From Antedon mediterranea (taxonomy: Eukaryota > Echinodermata > Crinoidea > Comatulida > Antedonidae): a DNA stretch of 64,000 bases. How positions within the stretch are numbered: the stretch's first letter is position 1; the number at the start of each line of letters is the position of its first letter. The stretch is from positions 27,338,501 to 27,402,500 of the forward strand of contig NC_092672.1 in assembly GCF_964355755.1 (NCBI RefSeq). Direction: 5' to 3'. Shown here piece after piece: positions 47,601-59,370 of this stretch. Below the pieces are notes generated by a model. The model had not been told where the DNA came from and did not search any database. It saw only the letters and a list, made by a program, of their open reading frames with translations. Position numbers and translations under genes: made by a program.

Positions 47601-50600
47601 AATTGTTTGATGCATGTGCATGTGAATGATAACTTTTAAAGCTTGTTTTCCAGAAGTGAATAATATTTACATGAATCAATCAAACTTTCCTGAGTTCTGA
47701 TTCGTTGTGTTTTTTTTCGTTAAATGAATCTAAGAATATGCATGCGCATATACGGATGCTTTAGATTTGATTGAAGTCACTAAGTGGAAAACATGCTAAA
47801 GACTTAGACGTAGAGGCCCAGGCTATAATAACACTCACGATGATGGGATTATTCTCATTCAAAAGGAGACCTAACATAAATTATCATTTACAGTGGTGGA
47901 TCCAGAAATTTCACATAAAGCTGGAGGTAAAAAAGTATAAAAATAGAAATATGTATATATTAACTATAATTAGTAATATGAATTTAGTACTAACAAAGAC
48001 ACCAGCCTTGTAAAGGCGCTTTTCAAATGTAGTTTCACACACCTTTAAAATGTTACAGCTTTCACAATACTTTTTTAAGGTCACTACCATTTTTAAAACT
48101 ATTGTTCTTTTTAGTATACCAAAGTTTTAAAACAATCCCATCAAAAACAAATGAAAGCCGTGATTGTAGGCTTTCGTTTTTTGCCAAGTCTACCAATGGT
48201 CTAAATATGTCAAAGGATGTTGATATTTTGGATCCGATTTTGTCTGATTTGAACTTTGACCTTCAGAACCTACTGTATATTCTTACCTGTTATTCTCACA
48301 TTACAAGGGACTCCTATTGGACGCTCTCCTACAACATCATCTTCATATATGTCACCTAACTTGATGTTTTTAGTAGTAAACTAAAAAAAATATAATAATT
48401 CATTTCGAATTGATCAGAGTACTAAAATAACTAAGTAAAGCTTGACATAATATTCAGAATTAGCCACTACCGCACTTAACTAAAATCAAAGATTTTACGA
48501 GGCTTTTATGAGGTTAATTTGGATATTCTGCTAATTTTGGTCACAGTGCCTGCACATGCGATGCTATTCACAGTTTTGTTCAACCGAAGGTCAACGCAAC
48601 TCAACTGCTCTCATGTCACAACTGTGCGTTACTTTGACTTACTGCAAGTTGCCTTCTGTTGCTTAGAGCGTGCATGTTAATTTATGGCTGGGCCAACGCT
48701 ATTCAATCAAAGTTATGAAAGCAACTCAGTATCTCATGTCATTGAGTTGCGTTCTGTTACTCGGAGTGCTCATGTCAACCTGTCGAATTGAATTCCATGT
48801 AGAACATTTTAGCCAACCTTAACATATAAGTATACTTACTCTTTCTAGTAATCTTGGAAAGCTATAAAAACATATTCGTCCTTTCCGATGATAAGAGATT
48901 AATTTATTTTCTGAAATATTTACATCTAAAACATCATTTCCAAATATCTAGTGAACAGAATCAAAAAATCTATAAAATAAGCTTAACTCTAAATAAAAAG
49001 ACAGATCACATAATGATCATTAAAATAAAGAAAAAGGGAAAATATCTAAAATAAACAAGTAATAATAATTATTTGGTGCATGTTGATTAAAATTAATGTG
49101 TTTTGTGACTATTTTATTTTGTCAAAAGTTGCTAAATTATAGATTTGCAAAAAACACCATAAAGTACAATACAACAGATGTTACCTTTTTATTTATTTCA
49201 AACATGGCAATTAGTTGAAATGGGTAAACTTGAAAAACAGCTAAGGCCAACCACGACACCTGGCCACCATCCTCCTAAATAACAAAGAATGGATTATATT
49301 GCTAGGATGAAAAGAAATCCATGTACTGTATTGAAATAATTACACTGTTACTTTCAGACTAGGGGTCATAGCAAAGAAATTGTATGCAGTAGAATTTCTC
49401 CTTTGAGACACCCCTTAGGAGGAGACACCCCTTAGGAGGCACTCCTATCAAGGGGAAATTTTTGTGGGTTTAAGAATGTGTTCCCTTAATATGGGTTTCT
49501 AATAGTGAATTGCAATGTAATCACAGCTTAAAAATTGATTTACTGTGTAGAGAGATACCGATTTTAGAATATTCTAGTATGGCTTGTCTTCCTCAGTTTG
49601 TTGGTGATTCAATTCCCCCAGAAAAAGATCAGTAAAGAGCCACAAAATTTGCTGTTGAAATTAAATCTCAACCATACAGTGACCGCATGAAATTTATGAA
49701 ACTGGCATCTTTAGCATTTCGAAGAAAGAGGTCTTGCTGCTTACAGATTTTTAGAATGATAAAAAAGTATGATAATGTTAATCCGGGTGTCTTTTTTGAA
49801 TTAGCACCATCTACTATAACTAGAGGCCACAATTTTTAAATTTAAAAAAGTTCAAGTAAAATCAAAACACAGACAGAAATTCTTTACAATGTCTGCAGTA
49901 AATGATTGGAATAGTTTGCCATATCATATAGTAATGCATACTTTTGAAACACACTGGAAAACCCACAACCTAAAGTTTGAGCCATATAACCAAGATGTTC
50001 AAAGAGGGACTCCAAACCTTAACAGGTTTATAGTCTAAAGGTCAAGGTAAATCAAGGTAAAATTATGGCTACATCAGATTGGCCAAGAAGATTTTTGTTT
50101 GAATTTAAGTCTATGTCTGTGTTGAGAATGTCAATGTGAGAACAGTCTAATTGTGTGAAGTGAAATTGAAAGGTTCCTACTATGAAAATAGGATTCATTT
50201 TCAATCCAACACAGAGGTTTGCTGCTTAAGATGCACCAATAAAAAGGCTTTTCTGTTCTTGTGTTGATTGGATCTAGCAACTGTAAAATTAGAATGACAA
50301 TTAAAAATCTATCATAGTTTAAATAAATTTAAATACTAACATTTTTAAAGTTTGTAGACTTGATGACGACAGTTTCCAATATCTCATCCCATGACAAATA
50401 TCTAGAAGATAACAAAAAAATTGTTTAGTTAAAACGGTTTTATTTTATTCTCATTTTAGGAATCCACATGGAGTATATTCCACTGATTACTAGTGTTTCC
50501 TCACCATACAATAAGAGAGTAGTAGTCAATACCGTATTCACTTTTCTATCGGTTGTAGCACTTGCAACATCCGACTGCACCACCCTTTCGCAATGCAAAA

Positions 50601-53285
50601 TCGTGTGTGATTTATACAATTGTTATTTATTTTTTCAAATCTCCACTGAAGCATATCGAAAAAAATTCCACAGGTTAGTCCAAGTTCATTCGTACAAACC
50701 AATAATCACAAAATGTTTTCAACATGCTAGTTTTTCCGTCTTTTTTCCAAAAAAATATATTCTATTTTAAAAAATGTGAAAATCCTTTGCTTTTTTCTAC
50801 CCGAAATTAATAAGTAGGCTAGTAAGAGTCTATAGGCTGAAAGTTCTATCTATAATTATGGAGAAAAGACTACTGTACAAGTTTTTTATTTCTACTCCTA
50901 GCCATGTGTCTATAAACTCAAGAGTAACAACATGTCTGTATATGATTGGCAATTGGGAGTTAATAACAACTGAATCACCACCGATTACGATTTACTATAT
51001 CACAATGTAATGCACGTCTCAATTGGGTATAGTTGTAAATTTAGCAATTGTATAAAACATACTTAAATTTATATTTTCTTGACAAGTAAACAGATTGTAA
51101 AACTTCGCCAGTGTCAAGATGAACTCTTTGTAGCAGATTGTTTGAAGTTAGAACTAGAAGATGAGGTTGATAACCTTGGAACTTTATCATACTTGGTTCA
51201 AGGTTGTCCTAAAATAAATGCATGACAGATTAGTGAGTTTCAAATTTGCTATGACAGACAGCCTAGCAACAAGTTAGACTATGTCAATTGATTTGTCGTC
51301 AGTTGTTGTCTGGACCTAGAAATCATTAAAACTGTGTGGAGTAGGGAACATAGTTAGGTTGTCACAAGCTCTCTATAGTGCTGGCAAGGCCGTAGCGAGA
51401 GGTTAAAATCAATTTAAATGTTTTATAAATTTTTGACACAAAATAACTTCTAGTATCTACTGTACCACATTCACACTGCATAGTAATGCATTTTTATACT
51501 CTACTCCTTGATTTGCAGACTTTTTGTACAACAAGCCTGGAAATCCATTGAAGCCATTACTGAAAACAAACAAAAAGAATACTGTACTAGATTATTTCTT
51601 ATACTTTTTTTTTAAAGAAGACTTTTCTCTTTTTTTCTGTTTTTAAACATAAATTCTTGCTAAAACCTACTACTAATATAAACAAAATTCAACTAAACAA
51701 ACACATTTGCATAAGAGAGGCAGGTCTAAGGGTTAGACAATGTGTGACCAGTTGATTAAGAATTTTGTTTTCAATTTTTTAATGCCCATATCCAAAAAAC
51801 CAAAAAAAAGTTTTTTTTTTCATTTGTTTTGGTTAGCGTTGGACTATTTATTTATGGCATATTTCAGACCTTTATCATTTGACTATTAAACTATAAAGGT
51901 TTTTTTAATGTGAAGCATACCTATTTTTCAACATAATAATCGGTTCTTACCAAGCATAACATGTTTTGTAATTGTCCAAATACAATCTTTTTCTGGAATA
52001 AAAAAGACTGTGATTTAAGCCTATTTTCCAACATTTCACATAGAAAATTACTGCATTTTCACCGCAACAGTTTGGTGAGCTTTTCAATTTCGCATTTTTG
52101 CTCATGAATGACGTGATGACACATTTTTTGAGCTCTTGTTGATTGTGCAATTTTTCGCTTCAAATAAAAAAACTCAAGGAATTGATTTAAAAGAAAGGGA
52201 TTTAAAAGATAGAAACATGAAAACGCATGCATAAATAAGCTGACGCATGCGATTTGCGCTTCAAATTCATCTAGTGTTAAACAGGCTTTATTAAACTGTG
52301 TATTAATCTATTGTAATGAATTGGAAAGTTTTCTGAAGTATTTTTTATTATATTGGTGGCGCATTAAGTCGCATTTCATAGGCCTTTGTTTTGCTTTCGC
52401 AACACCCTCGCCTGACAGCAGGTGGATTTTTCTATCTACTTTTGCATCTTTTATAACAAGAATGAATTTGCACGAATTCAGGATTTCCTAACTAACTAGT
52501 TGTCAAAATAATCAGACAAATAAAATAATAAGGTCTATATTATTGAATGGATACTTACTCCTCATACAAAATATGGGATCTTGATTGAATTTGCCATACT
52601 TTCTTGTATTTAGCAGATTTCTACAACAAAATATAATCTACATCATTAAGTCAAAGAAGCTTTAATCATGGAGCTATAAATATTATAGCTCCATGTTTGC
52701 TTTAATAATTGTGCAGTAGGCATATCTAAATTCAAATAAAATGATACTCCAAAGTCCTCACTAGGCCTACTACAGCTACTACTAGCACAACTATACTATT
52801 ACAATACTATAGCAGTAGGCCTTGTATTAATAATATACTATTCATTAGGCCTAGAGAGCATTACAAACCATTATACTAAATGATACTATGGAGTATCCTA
52901 GCACAACTATTAGGCCTAACTACAAATCTATGGCTATGCTACTTCCAATCAATAATGTCCTCTCTAGGCCTAGGACTAAACCAGAGACTACCCTAGAGCC
53001 TAATCTAGATAGGCCTAGGCCTAGTAGATTTGAGTGTGGCGCTGCCTCCTTCCTTCTTTTTTCTAGTTCTAGTAGGCTAGCCTTTCAATTTTCATTGTTC
53101 AGTAGGCCTAGCCTAGCTAGTATAGGAGGCCTGCAGGCCTATATATTGTATTGATATTATCAAAATAAAAGGTATTAAAAGGCAATAAGTACCTGTAGTA
53201 TCAACTTCCTAAGTATCCTACAATTTTTCCGATAATTTCTGCCATTTATTCTTTCTCTTTCAAATATTTGTTTCACTACACTCAT
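44630..53285 (-). CDS. DCAF17: DCAF17, intact distal copy, 14 exons, 491 aa
   Basis: Exons in gene order: 53285-53193, 52620-52559, 51992-51951, 51559-51466, 51208-51063, 50401-50341, 49274-49185, 48947-48840, 48380-48287, 47536-47397, 46744-46632, 46002-45831, 45505-45359, 44743-44630. All splice sites are GT/AG, phases join, and the total is 1476 nt ending TAA. Diagnostic matches to vertebrate DCAF17 as I remember it: KFKYLSWDEI, FEINKKIFGN, GIPCNVRITECP, IGGFPWHYII, DESGRIIHTGPNK, NELDLLIVV. Vertebrate DCAF17 is ~520 aa. It is a DDB1- and CUL4-associated factor thought to act as a substrate receptor of the CRL4 ubiquitin ligase and is found in the nucleolus; loss in humans causes Woodhouse-Sakati syndrome. 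Start: ATG at 53285 (MSVVKQIFERERI). No lesions seen. Confidence 0.92.
45055..45124. repeat. Long imperfect hairpin in DCAF17 intron 13
   Basis: TGACATCA, then TTTTTAACCTGCTGAACTG, faces CAGTTCAGCAGGTTAAAA and TGATGTCA. About 27 paired bases around a short loop. Not present in the proximal copy at the matching place. Confidence 0.65.
46858..47358. mobile_element. MITE AAGCTCTGT family, long copy with internal insertion
   Basis: Left end AAGCTCTGTCTACATTATAA, right end TTTGATAGTGTAGACAGAACTT. The interior is enlarged and contains a perfect hairpin at 46979-47011 (TTTACCCGAAGTTTT / AAAACTTCGGGTAAA). In the intron between exons 10 and 11 of intact DCAF17; absent from the proximal copy. Confidence 0.6.
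49595..50040 (+). mobile_element. LINE polymerase C-terminal remnant
   Basis: Decayed frame with RATKFAVEIKSQPYSDRMKF, MKLASLAFRRKRSC, FRMIKKYDNVNPGVFF and TRGH, a pattern found at the C-terminal end of CR1/jockey-type LINEs. Several stops. In the intron between exons 6 and 7 of intact DCAF17. Confidence 0.55.
52667..52695. repeat. Perfect hairpin, 13-bp arms
   Basis: CATGGAGCTATAA and TTATAGCTCCATG around an ATA loop, in DCAF17 intron 1. Confidence 0.7.
52740..53150. repeat. Cluster of AGGCCT palindromes
   Basis: About a dozen AGGCCT cores, mostly as TAGGCCTA or CTAGGCCTAG, fall in ~400 bp of DCAF17 intron 1. The longest frame here (52888-53154) is read through this low-complexity sequence and is not a gene. 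Confidence 0.7.
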
Positions 53286-53430
53286 CCCGCATGCTTCCTC
53301 CAAAAAACAACAGTAGTAGTCCCTGGATTGTTACAGTTGACTGCACACACACAACAAAATAGGAGGAGCTGAGTTTTGGTGCTGCTACTACCCTGGAAAA
53401 TGGATTGAGAACTACTGGAGATTTAACTTT
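53286..53430 (-). promoter_or_regulatory. DCAF17 promoter-side flank, conserved between copies
   Basis: GCATGC next to the start, TGTTACAGTTGACTGCACACAC, GAGCTGAGTTT and CCCTGGAAAATG have counterparts upstream of the proximal copy (35700-35880). Retention in both units suggests a promoter or 5' UTR. No TATA box stands out. Confidence 0.4.
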
Positions 53431-56117
53431 ATATCGTCAACTTTAACTGTGCTGATAAATGAACAAATGTCCATGCTTAAAAATTGCGACTTTTTAAAAA
53501 TATACATGTTTAATCTACATAATTGAAAAAGGATGAATAAAATAAAAGTTTAAAGTTAAGGTAGGCCTACAGGCATGAATTTTAAATTTAATTTCTGGTT
53601 AATTGTAAATCAAATATTTTGTAACAGAAATCAAGACGAAAAAACATGAATTTCCCTTAAAATGGTCAAATACAACATTTGGAAAAATTCTGCTATCAAA
53701 ACCAGGAAGACCTTTTTCAGTAGTTAGGTAGTTTAACCTATTAAAATATGTTGGATATACGGTGGATTATTTTTGCTATAGCATGAAAATAAAACTCTGA
53801 AGTTGTGTAGTTTGTGTACAAAAGAATAGAGATTTTACTGTGCTATTTGAACTATCCTCCCACTGATAAGAAAGTGCTTATATTCAACAAGCTCGTGTAA
53901 CACAAATAAAATCTCAAACATTATGAAACAGGGGAAACTATAAATTATTGGAATATATGATCAATAGAACCTGGCCTTTAAACAACTCTGTAGTTTAACA
54001 GGCCAAAATTATTCACTTTGACTACTAAAACATGTTCATCGTTATGTTCAATTAATTATTGCCTTGTTTTTCGGATGAGATTTAAAGCTATTGGCCAACT
54101 TGTTCGAGTAGCTTCTACCGGATAAAATGCAACAGCAAGTACTGGCGAAGATCCAGGGATTTTTTGTTTGCTTCTCGTGGGTAACTATTTTTATTTTTAT
54201 TTTTTTTTTGGACAATTATAAATAATAATTAATAAAGCACAAAGCACACTGTCAAACAAAGTCATTTCAAGGTTTACAAGGTTTATTTGCATTGTCAGTC
54301 GTTAACACATATCTATCAATACATCTGCGTTAATAATTAATGAGCAGTATGGGCATAAATGGACACCGTACAACCATTCCATCTCCATCCGATAACTTGG
54401 ATACGGCCCTGTCATGTTTGCATGAACAATGTGTATACTAAATACTAAATAAAATATATAAAATGATTATAATTATTCAAAACGTATACATGTGTTCACA
54501 ATACGTTTGAAAATGTCTATTGGAAACGTCCAAAACACCGATAAATATGGATATAAAACCTTTTGAAAACGTGTTTGTGTTTGGTTTGTGTTTGGTTTGT
54601 GTTTGGTAGGATAGGATGCTGCTGTAAATAATTAATGTACATTTGTTACTACATTGTATTGTGATACTGTGTAACGTGTAACCATGACAATTTAGCAACG
54701 ACATGTATAAACATAAATGGATTCCGCTTAATTACCAAACCACCACCTGGGCTTAATTACTAAACCACCACCTGGAAAGGCTACTTGAAAAGGCTACTCG
54801 ATAACCAGTCAGGTTGGTGAGCTGGAGTAGCCCTTTAAGTAGCCTCATGGGACAAGTTGCCCTCTGTATGTAAAGACGATAACATAGCTGCAGGCGGAGT
54901 GACATTCCCGTTAATACAACATGGCAGTTGTACAGTATGTATGGACAACTCAGTTTCACCTGGCGCAGTATTGGTCTAACCACAAAAAAAAAACATAAAA
55001 AAGCATAAATAAGCAGAATATAGCATTTATATCTTTTGCACATTTAGGCACATAATGATTTCTTATATATAACCTCTTTCCTATTTTTTTTTTTGCATAG
55101 CTTATGTTTTGCTATTGTGCGCATTTTGAGCAATAATAATGCCGTTTTATTAATAACATGTCAATATATTAATGTTAATATATTCTGACATGCTTTAAAG
55201 TGTTGCTTAAGATGCTTAAACTGCTAAATATTATTATGCCATGCTGTTAATGTGTTGCTTAAGCTGCTAATATTATAACATACATAAATAATCAGAATAT
55301 AGCATTTAGATCTTTACTAATTTATGTGTTGCTTAAGCTGTTACAACTTAGGATAATTAGGCTGAAACTGCTAAATATATTATGATATTCTGTAAAGTTT
55401 AGCTTAGTTGCTGAAACTGCTAATAATCTGACAATTTAGTACGGAAAGCAAACCTACTTTCTAAATCTTTGAGAAAAAGGTTATGCGCGATTTACCTAAA
55501 TTTGTCCATACAAATACAACTTTTTGTCCTATAAAACCATACATCAATTATACGTACGCTTTAATTGCAATTGCCCGATGACTATTGAATATAGGAACTT
55601 TGGCGTACTGGAAGTTGTAAAAAATGTACACAAAGCGAATAATTACAAACACAATATGATTCTGTATCCAAATATAAGGTACAAACTATTTAGAGAGTTA
55701 TGTTTTTATATTTAAGGCATATTTTACAGTAAAAAAAAACATTTTTTAATGGTTAAAATATTGCCAATCCGCCCATAACCAAAATCTTTATAAATAAACA
55801 ATACCTAAAGCACAGCAATCTATTAAGATTAATCGTTAGGATTTTAAAAGTTCAGAAACAAACTGCTCGGACTTCGAACAATTTACACATTGTAACTAAT
55901 TGTTTAATTCTGTTAATTTTTAACTTTTGTTGTAAAGATAGGCAGCATAATACGAGACCTTTAGCCAAAGACACACTATCTTTATTGATATAACCTTTCA
56001 CACTTTGGTAGGATTGGAGTTTGATCATATAGAATTGCTGTCGACACCTCTTTGTCTATATCTACCCGTATTGTACGATTAAACTTTCTCCAAGTTTAAA
56101 TTGCCATAAATGCAATT
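53430..56117. other. Intergenic region between DCAF17 and the Mab-21-like gene
   Basis: No gene is seen. It contains an 11-bp tandem (TTTGTGTTTGG, three units, 54570-54607), a duplicated ATTACTAAACCACCACCTGG block (54733-54775), and a diverged tandem array at ~55180-55440 (GTTGCTTAAGCTGCTAA and CTGAAACTGCTAA units). A direct repeat (CAGAATATAGCATTTA) occurs at ~55014 and ~55292. Confidence 0.45.
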
Positions 56118-58115
56118 ATGACAGGCGTAGACAATTCAAGCAGTGACGAATTGGATACATTTGCAGATGGACTACTCAGAATGGCCAATGGATCAAGATA
56201 TCTTTATGTTGCTAGCGATAAAGTTGACCAGAAAATATGGGATATTGCTTTTAACCAATTACCTTGCATAACTTATCAAAAATATCGGGTCGGGAGTCTG
56301 AATGAAGCACTGCCTACTTCAATATGTGGAGATCTTGATGTCATGTATAACCACTCAGTTTATCCAGTTGTATTGTGGCCATATGAACCAGCAAAGAAGT
56401 ATCATAAAGGTGGTTATGTAATGGCTGAGCAAAATCCATACGAACCAGCTCATTTAACACTGAAAGTAAACAGCAACTGGCCCTTGGATGCGTCTTTAAA
56501 ACACGTTGCTGATAAGAATGGTTATATAATGCCTGATAATATTATAAATGCAGATGAATTCGCTAAATTCGATAACTCCAGAAGACGTGGACCTTCGGTA
56601 GAAACTATTTCTGGTGATGGTTCTACAACTGATAACGTATCCTGTTTTAAATCCCAGTCACTACCATTACAATTAGTGAACTATTTTACAAGAGAAAGAC
56701 GAAATAACTGGCCAACACAAGCAATTTTAAGAAAACTTTCTAAGGTTGATTATCTGGTGGTTGGTGTTGGCCACCCAAGAAGTGCATCAAAAGACATTGA
56801 ATGGAGATTATCATTTTCACTAGCTGAACGAGAAATCTGTTTTGAACTCAGTGAGCCGTATGTTGAATGCATGTGTGCCTTAAAAGCAACAAAATCTTTA
56901 GTGGTTTTTAGTGAATCTGATTCAAAACCGTTCTGTTCCTACTTTATTAAGACAGCTTGCTTCTGGATGTGTGAGACTTTTCCCTTTAAAGGGCACAGCA
57001 CTATGGACTTGACTAGAAAGACATTTGATTGGCTAATAAAATGCTATCAACAAAGATACCTTCCTCATTATTTTATTCAGCAACAGAATTTAATTGGACA
57101 TTTATCAAGGGAAATTTGTGAAGAAGTTATAGTTTCATTAAAAGCAGTTAAGAGAGACCTTTGGAGCAATGTGATGTCTGGTATTGCAGTTGATGTTGGT
57201 GACTTTATCAACAAAAATATTTGTAAACAATTCAAAATCGGTGAACGCCTATATGTCCCCAGGGACTATGCAACGATAGAGGATTTCTTACGGAAAAGCA
57301 AAGATAACATTGAGAAGGCAAACCAGATTTTAGGCATGGGTAATGATGATTTTGCTATTGAAGAACGACTATTAGTATTAACTACTTTGTGTTTTTCACA
57401 ATTTAGTCAAATCTTCCAAGAATATATGCATGAAAAAGCTGATCCTTTGGAATTGCTTAGACATAAACTAGACGATATGATTGTATTACTCTTAGAAAGT
57501 GATGAAATACCGACCGGCTACAAGAAAGTCTTTAAGCACAGTTTGTATTGCTGTTTAGGAGACAGTTGCATAGGATTACTTACACATTTACAAAGTACTG
57601 GGAAAGATGATCTGGATGGCTACCTCAATAAGCCATTGGAATATTATGAGAATGGATTGGACTTTGAGTACCCTAATGGATGGAGTGATAAGGGTATCGG
57701 TACTCAAATTAATGTGATTAAATATTACTATTTAATGAATGATGAAGAAAAACTGAAAGAGATGCTTGCTAAGTTTGAACCAGTACTTAGCAAAGTGAAG
57801 CGGAACAAAGCTGTAATGACAAAACTAAGAAAAATTCCAGTAGATGCGACACGACCCTTGGATATCTTGCCTTGGAAGAACATGGTTGACAAGGACATAT
57901 TTATTATTTCTAAGAGTTCACACAGATATTTGATCATTAATCTAATTATTTTCATTTTTTATGTTAATGCAAAAATTGCACTAAAAGAGGGAGATAGGGA
58001 TAGGGCAACTGAAAATTTAAAGGAAATGAAGTCAAGTTTGCATGTGATTGATTATCCAGATAAACCAGCAACACGATCATTAATTAATATTATAGAACAG
58101 AAAATGGTCAATTGA
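56118..58115 (+). CDS. Mab-21/cGAS-like receptor (cGLR-type) protein, 665 aa
   Basis: Single open exon. The N-terminal ~60-380 residues form a Mab-21-type nucleotidyltransferase fold: G59-S60, then D72-L-D74 (GDLDVMY), the same 12-residue gap as between the Ser of human cGAS GTGS and its first catalytic acid. A candidate third acid is D172 (GPSVETISGDGSTTDNVSC). The strongest family signature is at ~211-240: VVGVGHPRSASKDIEWRLSF, then SLAE, followed by FIKTACFWMCETFPF. No cGAS-type zinc ribbon is seen. Residues ~390-660 are mostly helical by composition; a hydrophobic stretch near 606-626 (YLIINLIIFIFYVNAKIAL) could be buried or a membrane segment. cGLRs sense nucleic acid or other cues and make cyclic dinucleotides for STING, whereas other Mab-21 proteins lack activity. 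Enzyme activity is an inference. Two decayed relatives follow downstream. Confidence 0.8.
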   Translation: MTGVDNSSSDELDTFADGLLRMANGSRYLYVASDKVDQKIWDIAFNQLPCITYQKYRVGSLNEALPTSICGDLDVMYNHSVYPVVLWPYEPAKKYHKGGYVMAEQNPYEPAHLTLKVNSNWPLDASLKHVADKNGYIMPDNIINADEFAKFDNSRRRGPSVETISGDGSTTDNVSCFKSQSLPLQLVNYFTRERRNNWPTQAILRKLSKVDYLVVGVGHPRSASKDIEWRLSFSLAEREICFELSEPYVECMCALKATKSLVVFSESDSKPFCSYFIKTACFWMCETFPFKGHSTMDLTRKTFDWLIKCYQQRYLPHYFIQQQNLIGHLSREICEEVIVSLKAVKRDLWSNVMSGIAVDVGDFINKNICKQFKIGERLYVPRDYATIEDFLRKSKDNIEKANQILGMGNDDFAIEERLLVLTTLCFSQFSQIFQEYMHEKADPLELLRHKLDDMIVLLLESDEIPTGYKKVFKHSLYCCLGDSCIGLLTHLQSTGKDDLDGYLNKPLEYYENGLDFEYPNGWSDKGIGTQINVIKYYYLMNDEEKLKEMLAKFEPVLSKVKRNKAVMTKLRKIPVDATRPLDILPWKNMVDKDIFIISKSSHRYLIINLIIFIFYVNAKIALKEGDRDRATENLKEMKSSLHVIDYPDKPATRSLINIIEQKMVN

Positions 58116-58780
58116 TTGTAAAGATGTGGCTTTTTTTCAGATAGCTTGAACAGTATGTACTTAGAGCGGCCAGTATTTTGATGATAGAGTCAAACAATGC
58201 ATGTTATCAACCAAAGTTACATGTTTGTAAACAGAAACTTTTACTGTAATATGATTCTAAATGTGTCAAATACAAATGTGTTCATCTTCAGTTTATTTTT
58301 ATTGCAAAAATATCTTTAACTATTTAACTGTTTGCTTCTTCAGGCAGTCAGTGTTGCTATTGCTATGACAATATAATTATAACTAAACTATAAATACCAA
58401 ATATTCCTTTCAAATCCTAAACACTACGTAAATGTGTAGGTTAATGCAGGTCTATCAAATTACATTTTTTCTAAAGTATTGTATGTATCTTTTTTTTTTT
58501 ATAAAAAATAAAATTTAAAAATAAATGAATACTGCATGTTGTTTTATTTATGTGTAGTACTGTATTTCTAAAATTATGGTTACAACATTTTCAATCTGAA
58601 AATGTTGAATGTTAATTGTTTGAGCACATCACTATAGGTATTCGCAGAAACCTGTAGAATTATTTGATTTCAAGTTCCACAATTTTCATCAGGTAGTGAC
58701 GAATAGTGTGAAAATTCTGAAATTTACAAGTTGTTATTCTTCAGTTCACAATATTGTTTTGCTTTTCTTTTTCTAGTGGT
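58116..58780. other. 3' flank of the Mab-21-like gene
   Basis: AATAAA-type signals around 58507 (AAAAATAAAATTTAAAAATA). No coding signal until the next partial copy begins. Confidence 0.45.
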
Positions 58781-59370
58781 ATTACTTATTTATTCAAAGA
58801 AACTAAGGATTGGAATTGTGAGCCACTAGCACTAGGCCAGAAACTATGGGATATTTCTTTTAATCAATTACCCTGCATAACATATCAAAAATATATGATG
58901 GGAAGTTATTTCGAATCTATGTCTGAGATAATAAGTGGAGTTAAAGATTACATGTATAGCTACTCACATTATCCAGTTGTATTGTGGCCATTTGAACTAG
59001 CAAGGAAGTGTCATAAAGGTGGCTATGTAATGGCTGAGATGAATCCAAGACAACCAGCCTTTTTTACATTGAAAGTAAACAGCTGGCTTTTGAGTGAGTC
59101 TTTAAATAATGCTGTGAAGAATAATATATAATATAATAATAATATAATGCCCGATGCTTTTATAATGGCAGATGAATTCTTTTATTCTCTTAACTCCAGG
59201 AAAACACGGTCCTTCAGTAGAAGTACTTAAAAAAGCTTTAATACAGATAGAACATTATATTTGAAAAGTCAGTCATGCCCATTTCATTCAAAAGATTTTT
59301 GACAAAATAGTTGGCCAACACAAGATATTTTAATAAAAAATTCTGAACTTAATTTTCTTGACTTTCCTGC
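58780..59370 (+). pseudogene. Mab-21-like partial tandem copy, decayed
   Basis: The frame to 59131 aligns with residues ~25-135 of the intact gene (LWDISFNQLPCITYQKY, YPVVLWPFELARK, GGYVMAEMN). The match continues in broken form (MPDAFIMADEFF, then SQSCP, NSWPTQDIL) to about 59370 and then stops before the signature WRLSF block. The first metal-binding motif is lost: GVKDYMYS replaces GDLDVMYN. An AG splice-acceptor-like sequence (TTTTTCTAG) precedes it. Truncated and inactive. Confidence 0.8.

Larger units (their letters stand above)
37700..54360. repeat. Segmental duplication, distal unit (pairs with ~14700-36710)
   Basis: Counterpart of the proximal unit. It contains the intact DCAF17 and has a gypsy-element insertion (about 37956-43810) in its 3' flank, where the proximal unit is uninterrupted. 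Confidence 0.75.

Noticed and set aside
50468-50770. 100-codon plus-strand frame with a hydrophobic start
   Set aside because: Lies in a DCAF17 intron, no family motif, AT-rich composition; probably chance.
54477-55043. Two minus-strand frames of 75 and 96 codons
   Set aside because: They read through short tandem repeats and show no conserved features.
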